DNA from: Rickettsia endosymbiont of Diachasma alloeum
GTDB taxonomy: Bacteria; Pseudomonadota; Alphaproteobacteria; Rickettsiales; Rickettsiaceae
Reading direction: 5' to 3'
Assembly: GCA_020404485.1 (NCBI GenBank)
Contig: DYDT01000184.1
Location: 1 to 12,999 of the forward strand
DNA length: 12,999 nucleotides
Under the pieces are notes generated by a model. The model did not search any database, was not told where the DNA came from, and saw only the letters and a list, made by a program, of their open reading frames with translations. A program made the translations under genes and the position numbers. Positions 8,701 through 12,999 of this stretch are shown here, one piece after another (the first letter of the stretch is position 1; each line of letters opens with the position of its first letter).

Positions 8701-9099
8701 AAGTTTAATGAAAAATCTTCTAATAAAGATCAGTTAGATTTTATCCAGGATAATTTAATTGATAATAAAGATTTATCTAAAGATGCTCGTTTAAAAGCTA
8801 TAGATAATTTATTACAAGAACAGGTGGAAAAAAGAGAGGCAGCTGTTTCAGGAAAATCTCAAGATAAAACAGAAGATGTAAGAACTTTATCAGGAAAGTC
8901 TGAATTAAAACCTATAAGTAAAGATGAACCAGATATTGAAAGAGCTAAAATGGTTGTAGGAAAAGATAAAGTTAATATTAAAGATAATGTAGAAATTATG
9001 GCAAAATTGACGGATGCAAGAAGTGCTATACAGTTAGAAAGTCCTACAGTATCCAATGTCAAAGCTCCTAATAATAAAAAAGGACAATCATTTCCATGA
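5704..9099 (+). CDS. sca4: Surface cell antigen 4 (Sca4), vinculin-binding effector
   Basis: Sca4 (gene D) is a rickettsial protein that binds host vinculin and, in spotted-fever rickettsiae, aids cell-to-cell spread. Unlike Sca0-3 and Sca5 it has no signal peptide or autotransporter barrel, and none is seen here. The 1131 residues comprise an acidic N-terminus; a duplicated alpha-rich segment (103-247); a globular region (about 250-400, with GGFRSMQWENQVS and IEHGGEIYTLPVTRGKYE); a Pro/Gln-rich linker (about 447-495); and a long helical body of ~21-residue repeats (about 543-880). Two amphipathic helices resemble vinculin-binding sites: one at about 495-518 (IVDAAAGLSQAMQNLLDQLN) and one at about 898-916 (DIVKAARETMEALGNLNEA). 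Their spacing of about 400 residues matches the two sites I recall for R. rickettsii Sca4, but both sit about 85 residues later, consistent with the N-terminal duplication. The C-terminus keeps the block KSELKPISKDEPDIERAKMV. Confidence 0.95.
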   Translation: MSKDNDPNMEEIIKEFDPVANKEFTEAEKQEQTRQEQELFESEGDSLFTSGVDATPATATSLSSLSASALAGGISGDGFVDPITEAIRKEILEKQRDLIRNQLLKENAENPELKPNFENDEKFRDFLKTLNEDPNKRELYDKTLENPELKKGLENIEIAGYKNVHASHSAEVYRENKIKEEQEELLRKYLNNDPAYSEEAQDKEKFRQFLTNLNAGERQGLYDKALSDEQFKGQYENIRQEYANKYVGGFRSMQWENQVSAGDLRSTVIKNGAGEEICTLAEKTHKTAPMTVYKQDGTPVTVNSYRTVDFPIDLEGKSGTMHLSLVAQNKEGKSNNALRFTAHYEADPHPDGTPKLKEISSPQPIKFMGKDENAVGYIEHGGEIYTLPVTRGKYEAMMKEVAINKGQGVDVSQTIDQDIYRVQGGEKSISSQQIDPANEKPIETKNTEIPEPQSGIASNQVPPITPFSSGQKPVVSQMPQPQQAEVSQPQPQPQNIVDAAAGLSQAMQNLLDQLNKDLKNENEPAGLIGEVAEKILGEKEANVDQKQAGINTLAENVLGNKELPEEVRVEGIGAILEAINKEDNGLSGPQKGILLKDMMTAILNTDDLGLASKKQLAGKITDSALELSEPDMRWQAIDGITDAVIDSQLNKGEKGEVVEIVSNRIESSKHPLQEKSQLISDVLDKAREAGILSPEQQQLIQQNLDKIKEKQAAEETIKKVQGILYDPLSDAVKKTDAIKTITTDVLDGPAKAAVKGEIVEGITKEVAQSPLDIKDKVGIIEVVGEAIASHKTMSVPDKATIASFAEDGIVKSTAELKDKELMTKGLIDGIHKGVGNQSPEVAPEITQGVVKSIKANAVPEEKSTLENIANEEILERETQNLTQGLKGQDLEQDKPEKDIVKAARETMEALGNLNEAAKPGFKKGSVDDTSKQSKEQTEKPIISEQEKVIQETSSRLNDISQFISKKVNNLRNLLDERGNLKTNEEKKAESEKQAKDLTEKFNEKSSNKDQLDFIQDNLIDNKDLSKDARLKAIDNLLQEQVEKREAAVSGKSQDKTEDVRTLSGKSELKPISKDEPDIERAKMVVGKDKVNIKDNVEIMAKLTDARSAIQLESPTVSNVKAPNNKKGQSFP
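6010..6444 (+). repeat. Tandem protein-level duplication in the Sca4 N-terminal region
   Basis: Residues 103-165 and 185-247 align end to end with compensating one-residue gaps. EKFRDFLKTLN (121-131) pairs with EKFRQFLTNLN (204-214), LYDK (139-142) with LYDK (221-224), and ENI (154-156) with ENI (236-238). The offset is 82-83 residues. The copies are diverged, so the duplication is not recent. As I recall it, spotted-fever Sca4 has a single unit that runs directly into the GGFxxxQWEN region. Confidence 0.7.
7330..8343 (+). repeat. About fifteen ~21-residue helical repeats in the Sca4 body
   Basis: Units begin near residues 543, 564, 586, 610, 630, 651, 672, 692, 728, 750, 771, 794, 816, 838 and 859. 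Most start with a polar or Pro turn (for example PEEVRVEG, SPEQQQ, PEEKST), followed by a helix with hydrophobic residues every 3-4 positions ending in a short charged turn. One irregular stretch (about 707-727) separates two blocks of roughly eight and seven units. This suggests a helical rod or solenoid joining the two candidate vinculin-binding sites. The register was found by eye. Confidence 0.5.
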
Positions 9100-9137
9100 T
9101 GTAATGTATATGGGTTGCCTGTTTGAATCGATCTTTC

Positions 9138-9292
9138 CGTCATTGTGAGCGAATGAAATGAGCGTGGCAATCCAGAAAAAATAATAAAAAATGCTAATAG
9201 TATTTTTACTGAATACTGCGGTCAAGCCGCAGTATGACATCATTATATTACTCCTAAGATTGCCACGCTCCTTACATTCGCTCGCAATGACG
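9138..9292. repeat. Inverted-repeat element in the sca4-rimM convergent gap
   Basis: Arms of 36 bp at 9138-9173 and 9257-9292 are inverted repeats of each other. Each matches the 2561-2596 repeat at 34 of 36 positions. The centre holds a separate hairpin (9213-9235). A further short fragment, TTCGCAATGACA (9312-9323), sits directly against the rimM stop codon. The element has the geometry of a MITE or rickettsial palindromic repeat, with no open reading frame of note. It fills most of the 224-nt gap between the 3' ends of sca4 and rimM. Confidence 0.75.
9213..9235. terminator. Hairpin in the convergent sca4/rimM gap
   Basis: ATACTGCGG (9213-9221) and CCGCAGTAT (9227-9235) form a perfect 9-bp stem around a 5-nt loop. 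It lies between two genes that converge, so it could end or protect transcripts from both sides. Neither side has an adjacent T-run, so a classical intrinsic terminator is not shown; it may simply be the core of the repeat. Confidence 0.4.
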
Positions 9293-9323
9293 ACTCTCGC
9301 AATAAAGCCAATTCGCAATGACA

Positions 9324-9824
9324 TTATGCTTCATCCCTCTTATGATTTAAAATGGCATAATCCTTGGTTATAGTGGGGAAGAAATCTTTATTAAAAGGTA
9401 ATAATTCGGTTGTTTTATCTAAAAATTCTACTTCTATTATATCACCAGCACCAAAATTTAGGATGTGTTTAATTTTGCCAATTTCAGTATGGTTATTATC
9501 TAATACTGATAAATTATTTAAATCAGTTATATAAAATTCATCTTCTTCTAGTTTTGGTAAACTTGAACGTAAACAAAATAATTTATAGCCTTTTAAATTT
9601 TCTGCTTCATTGCTAGTAGATATATCATTAAACTGGCAAATTAATTCACCTTTAGAGTTTTGTTTAATTAGATTAATATTTACTTTTTCGCCTGATTCGT
9701 TTACTAATTCTTTTTTAGTTATTTTTATAGCAGGATCAGTAAAAGATCTTAAAATTACATGTCCTTTTATCCCATGGCATGATTTTATTACACCGACTAA
9801 AATTAAATTTTCTAAGGAATCCAT
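9324..9824 (-). CDS. rimM: 16S rRNA processing protein RimM
   Basis: RimM binds S19 and assists maturation of the 30S head and 16S 3' domain. The 166 residues are typical length. The N-terminal RimM domain (about 8-85) has [20 protein letters not shown] at 11-30. The C-terminal PRC-barrel (about 92-160) opens with [17 protein letters not shown] at 86-102 and contains [10 protein letters not shown] at 125-134. The ATG at 9822-9824 is preceded by AAAGG, 7-8 nt upstream. In many bacteria rimM sits with rpsP, trmD and rplS; here it stands alone, converging on sca4 and diverging from the AsmA-like gene. A repeat fragment begins directly after its stop. Confidence 0.95.
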   Translation of the reverse strand: MDSLENLILVGVIKSCHGIKGHVILRSFTDPAIKITKKELVNESGEKVNINLIKQNSKGELICQFNDISTSNEAENLKGYKLFCLRSSLPKLEEDEFYITDLNNLSVLDNNHTEIGKIKHILNFGAGDIIEVEFLDKTTELLPFNKDFFPTITKDYAILNHKRDEA

Positions 9825-9886
9825 TAATTTACCTTTAAATTTTGATAATTATATATAATAATATAATTAAAAACTTTTTTATAGAT
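9825..9886. promoter_or_regulatory. Divergent promoter region of rimM and the AsmA-like gene
   Basis: The 62 nt between the two start codons are almost entirely A and T. On the plus strand they contain two exact TATAAT hexamers (9854-9859 and 9862-9867) and a TTGATA (9842-9847) at non-ideal spacing. The minus strand is similarly rich in -10-like sequences. Both genes must be transcribed from here unless longer transcripts exist, but individual boxes cannot be chosen reliably. Confidence 0.4.
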
Positions 9887-12520
9887 ATGATAAAAAAAAT
9901 AATTGCTAGTATAATAATTTCTTGCTCCTTATTACTATTTCTTTTTTTTGGTGCATTGTCTCTAGTTAATTATAATTCTGTTGCAAGTAATTTCACTAGC
10001 CGCTTGGGAATTGCCAATGAGAATATCGGAAAAATAAAGATAAATAAATTCCCAATACCTTATTTAGCTATTGAATCGATAAAGGAAGAAGGAAAATTAG
10101 ATTTAGAAGAAGTTAAAGTCTATTTCTCATTCTGGTCGCTTATAAAATTTAACCCTCAAATTAGTAAGTTAGAAATATTAGATGCTAAGATTTATGCAGA
10201 TTCTAAGATGCTCAATATTTATAATAATGAAGAGCTGATAGATAAGTTTTTTAAATATAAACTGCAAAATATAAATCTTAATGTTACTAACCTCAATATT
10301 ATTAATAAACAAGATTATTCCATTTTAAATTTTTCTAATTGTTCATTAAAAAAGGAACATTTATCATCTAAGTATATATTTAAAACTACCAGTAACGAAT
10401 TAGGGACAATTTCAGGCTCAATTAATAAGAGTGAGAATATAGTAAATTTTAGCTTTGATATTGATAATAAAGATTATAATTTTAAATTATCGCAAGTTTA
10501 TAAGGGTTCTAAGCTTGATAGTGGTAATGGTGAATATAATATCAAAAACCCAGCATTAGCAATGTATAATATACTACCGGATTTAAGCCATATTTTAAAT
10601 AAGCTGAATCAAACAAGTGCAGTAAATGTTAAGTTTAATATTTTAAATTCAGAAGATGCAGTAGAGTTAAAAGATATAGTTGTGGAATCACCATTTATTA
10701 CAGGAGGTGGTGCTATTAGTATTGCTAAAAATGATAATACTATTGGTACTGTTAATTTAAATTTTTCTAAAATAGATTTAAATTCAATAGTCTCTTCAAA
10801 TACTCCAGTAACATTTGATACTGCTCCATCGAATATTAGATTTATTTTTGCGGATAAGTTGCTTAAAATCAATATTGTAATTGATGAAGTAATTTTAAGT
10901 AATAATACTACATTAGAGAAAGTAACATTTACTTCTAGCTTATCAAAAGGTACTTTAAAAATAGATGAATGCTCAGGAAGTATTAAACCAGGTGGTGAGT
11001 TTAAGCTTCTAGGGAATGTAACGCAAAATTCTATTAGAAGTATGTTTGATGGACAAATATATTTAAAGCATAATGATTTTAATTCGTTGCTAAATATATT
11101 AGGATTTGCTGATATCACAGTTAAAGATGCTATACCATTTACTCTATCGTCTGAGTTAAAACTAACCTTAATAGATTTATTTTTTAAAGATTTATTACTA
11201 AAGACGGATAATTTAAATTTATTAGGGAATTTTTCTGGTAAATTTATTACTCAAACCCCTCATTTAAATGCTACACTTAGTATATCTTCCCTAGATTTAA
11301 CAAAAAATAGTTATCCAGTAATTTCACCTTTTATCGAATTTGTACAAGGATTGACTAAGGATATGAAGAGTCTAGATTATCCAAGTAAGTTTATCCCGAT
11401 TAGAACGAATCCTTATATAATTAATTTAGATATTTTAGTAGATGGTGTTAAATATAATGATCAAACCTTTGATAAGATGAATCTACTTGCTAAAATTTCA
11501 CCAGCTAATATAAAAATTAGTAATCTAGATTTTAAAACAAATAATAGTTACTTATCAACTAGTTGGAATTTGGATGCTTCTAGCGTATTACCATCTTTAA
11601 CTGTGGAAATTAAAGATGGTAGTTTAAGTACTGATTTATTATCACCTGCAAAGCTACTTGATTTAAGAAATAAATTAGTAAATGATTATAGTTTGGATAA
11701 AGTTACGCTACAAATATATGGTAATCTATATAGCTTGTCGCAAAATGATTTAGTATTAAAAAATGTTAAATTCTATGCGGTAAATAATAATAATTTACTA
11801 CAATTCAATAATATTGAAGCAGAATTATTAGGCGGTAAATTGCAAGGTAGTGGTAATATTTTGCTAAATCCTTACTCTCTTAATTTTGTATATGCATTAA
11901 ATACAATAGATTTAAATAAAGCTTCAGCACTTTTACCTAAAATATTTGCTACTTCAGAAGGTGAGATAAGTATCAGTGGTAGTTTTTCTACTAACGGTAA
12001 TACACTGCAAAATCAATTATACAATCTTACTAGTAAATCACAATTTGCTATAAATATCATCACCGTTAATAACTTTAACATTGATTATTTTATACAAAAA
12101 ATTAACAATCTTGATTATAATGCATTGAATCTCGATAAAGATATAAATAGTGCAATAACGACAGGACAACAAAGCATTACGGGTATAAGTGGTAATATTG
12201 ACTTACAAAAAGGTATTGCTCTTTTAAAAGATATAAATTTTGTCACACAATATAGTACAGGAGCCGCATCTTTCGCAGTTAATATATATAATTTTGATAT
12301 GGATTCGTCAAATATGCTATCTTTTTATATTCCGTCTAGCCTTGTTAAATCTGATACAAAAAACACTAATTCTAATGCAGATAAGAGTGTTTTAAGCAAT
12401 CTTAGTTTGCGAGTACAAGGAAGTATGTTTGCTCCTAAAAAGACCTTTGATAGTAGTGAATTAAAAAAATTGCTAATATCACCAACAACTACAGAGGCAA
12501 CTGATTTAGTTAACCATTAA
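9887..12520 (+). CDS. AsmA-like envelope protein
   Basis: A large protein of the AsmA family, whose members are anchored in the inner membrane with a beta-rich periplasmic part and are linked to outer-membrane biogenesis and lipid transport. With the ATG at 9887 it has 877 residues. A TTG at 9842 in frame would add 15, but the ATG places MIKK plus a hydrophobic helix (about 5-28) at the N-terminus as a normal signal anchor, so I prefer it. Neither start has a clear Shine-Dalgarno sequence. After the helix comes the AsmA-type start (IPYLAIESIKEEGKLDLEEVKVYF), then long beta-strand-like, Asn/Ser-rich sequence. The AsmA C-terminal block is at about 686-860 (SEGEISISGSFSTNG, QSITGISGNIDLQKGIALLKD, SLRVQGSMFAPK). 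The family call is good, but its specific substrate is unknown. xseB follows after 12 nt. Confidence 0.85.
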   Translation: MIKKIIASIIISCSLLLFLFFGALSLVNYNSVASNFTSRLGIANENIGKIKINKFPIPYLAIESIKEEGKLDLEEVKVYFSFWSLIKFNPQISKLEILDAKIYADSKMLNIYNNEELIDKFFKYKLQNINLNVTNLNIINKQDYSILNFSNCSLKKEHLSSKYIFKTTSNELGTISGSINKSENIVNFSFDIDNKDYNFKLSQVYKGSKLDSGNGEYNIKNPALAMYNILPDLSHILNKLNQTSAVNVKFNILNSEDAVELKDIVVESPFITGGGAISIAKNDNTIGTVNLNFSKIDLNSIVSSNTPVTFDTAPSNIRFIFADKLLKINIVIDEVILSNNTTLEKVTFTSSLSKGTLKIDECSGSIKPGGEFKLLGNVTQNSIRSMFDGQIYLKHNDFNSLLNILGFADITVKDAIPFTLSSELKLTLIDLFFKDLLLKTDNLNLLGNFSGKFITQTPHLNATLSISSLDLTKNSYPVISPFIEFVQGLTKDMKSLDYPSKFIPIRTNPYIINLDILVDGVKYNDQTFDKMNLLAKISPANIKISNLDFKTNNSYLSTSWNLDASSVLPSLTVEIKDGSLSTDLLSPAKLLDLRNKLVNDYSLDKVTLQIYGNLYSLSQNDLVLKNVKFYAVNNNNLLQFNNIEAELLGGKLQGSGNILLNPYSLNFVYALNTIDLNKASALLPKIFATSEGEISISGSFSTNGNTLQNQLYNLTSKSQFAINIITVNNFNIDYFIQKINNLDYNALNLDKDINSAITTGQQSITGISGNIDLQKGIALLKDINFVTQYSTGAASFAVNIYNFDMDSSNMLSFYIPSSLVKSDTKNTNSNADKSVLSNLSLRVQGSMFAPKKTFDSSELKKLLISPTTTEATDLVNH

Positions 12521-12532
12521 AAATAAAAACAC

Positions 12533-12775
12533 ATGACTACCAATAAAAATTTAGACGAAAATATTAGCTTTGAAGAAGCTTTAAGCGAACTTGAAAAAAT
12601 TGTAAAAAAAATAGATAATGGGCAAGAGACTTTAGAAGCAGCAGTTAATAGTTTTGAGCGTGGTATTTTGCTTAAAAATCACTGTGAAAAGAAACTCAAA
12701 GAAGCCCGTTTAAAGATTGAGAAAATTACTAAGCTTGCAGATTCTACTGTGACCTTGGAGGAAGTGGAGGTCTAA
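12533..12775 (+). CDS. xseB: Exodeoxyribonuclease VII small subunit
   Basis: XseB is the small helical subunit that binds several-fold to XseA to form exonuclease VII, which degrades single-stranded DNA to oligonucleotides in repair. The 80 residues are full length for the family and match it end to end: [20 protein letters not shown] at 11-30, then a helix with [25 protein letters not shown] at about 42-66. The catalytic subunit is not in this window. It starts 12 nt after the AsmA-like stop without a Shine-Dalgarno sequence, so translation may depend on the upstream gene. An all-A/T hairpin followed by six T (12789-12809) downstream could be a weak terminator. Confidence 0.95.
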   Translation: MTTNKNLDENISFEEALSELEKIVKKIDNGQETLEAAVNSFERGILLKNHCEKKLKEARLKIEKITKLADSTVTLEEVEV

Positions 12776-12824
12776 ATAAAGGATAATTTATTATGTATAA
12801 TAGTTTTTTATAAGGCTTGTCCGG

Positions 12825-12870
12825 TGTTGTTGCATGACTCTTATGTCATTCCCGCAAAAGCGGGAATCTA
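12825..12870. repeat. Copy of the left-end palindromic repeat, downstream of xseB
   Basis: The segment shares TTGTTGCRTG and, further on, a TATGTCATT-hairpin-GGAATC arrangement with 32-86. The hairpin has perfect 8-bp arms ATTCCCGC (12848-12855) and GCGGGAAT (12860-12867) around an AAAA loop. It lies about 50 nt after xseB in the same orientation as the copy at the left edge. I see no matching right arm before the window ends. The surrounding 12776-12999 holds no gene that I can support. Confidence 0.65.
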
Positions 12871-12999
12871 TGAAAAAAGTCTTACTACATGACAATTTTT
12901 AGAGATGTAAGGACTAAATGGTTGATTTTTTTTGATAATTCATGATGATAGAGGCAAAAATACTTGGTTCATATATGACAGATCAATCCGCTCCTTTAG

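Noticed and set aside
9088..9373. Short reading frames across the sca4-rimM gap on both strands.
   Set aside because: They are created by the inverted repeats; translations such as LPRSLHSLAMT are read-through of repeat DNA seen in many rickettsial gaps.
9842..9886. TTG start for the AsmA-like protein, adding 15 residues.
   Set aside because: The extension is AT-driven ([14 protein letters not shown]), overlaps the likely promoter region, and has no Shine-Dalgarno sequence; the ATG at 9887 gives a standard signal-anchor start.
12845..12870. Hairpin after xseB as an intrinsic terminator.
   Set aside because: The stem is good but is followed by CTATG and an A-run, not a T-run, on the xseB transcript; it is better described as part of the dispersed repeat.
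12942..12999. Open frame starting ATGATG at 12942 (MMIEAKILGSYM...) running off the right edge, with an internal ATG at 12975.
   Set aside because: Only 19 codons, no Shine-Dalgarno sequence, no recognisable family, and the opposite strand is also open across almost the same bases (ending at 12940). It could be the start of a real gene, but the window does not show enough.

Overview
The window looks like a chromosomal segment of an obligate intracellular Rickettsia. The evidence is very AT-rich coding DNA, an ATP/ADP-translocase-family nucleotide transporter (Tlc), the rickettsial surface cell antigen Sca4 (gene D, 120 kDa heat-stable antigen), and short palindromic repeats filling almost every intergenic gap. 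The gene order truB-rpsO-pnp / tlc4 / sca4 / rimM fits what I recall of Rickettsia synteny. I cannot name the species from sequence alone. The Sca4 protein (1131 residues) is longer than the roughly 1,000-1,030 residues I recall for spotted-fever-group forms.

Layout. Bases 1-28 match a loxP-based sequencing linker and are probably not genomic. A palindromic repeat (30-203) follows. The minus strand then carries a translation/RNA-decay cluster read right to left: truB (tRNA pseudouridine-55 synthase), rpsO (ribosomal protein S15) and pnp (polynucleotide phosphorylase). truB and rpsO are 17 nt apart. A repeat separates rpsO from pnp. The 223-nt gap at 3841-4063 separates the divergent truB and tlc4. 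It holds a palindromic element, then a strong sigma-70-like promoter for tlc4 whose -35 box is overlapped by a perfect 16-bp palindrome. tlc4 and sca4 run on the plus strand. sca4 ends in a 224-nt convergent gap containing an inverted-repeat element, opposite the minus-strand rimM. rimM is divergent from a plus-strand pair: a large AsmA-like envelope protein and xseB (exonuclease VII small subunit). The last 224 bases contain no gene I can support, only another copy of the palindromic repeat.

How the genes fit together: the left cluster and rimM are housekeeping (tRNA and ribosome maturation, mRNA decay). Tlc4 takes host nucleotides from the cytosol. Sca4 is a secreted effector that binds host vinculin. 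The AsmA-like protein probably serves the bacterial envelope, and XseB serves DNA repair. I found no CRISPR array, toxin-antitoxin pair, insertion sequence with a transposase, prophage, or unknown defence system. The most notable observations are the linker at the left edge, a tandem duplication in the N-terminal part of Sca4, a regular ~21-residue helical repeat in its body, the tlc4 operator-like palindrome, and two families of dispersed palindromic repeats.
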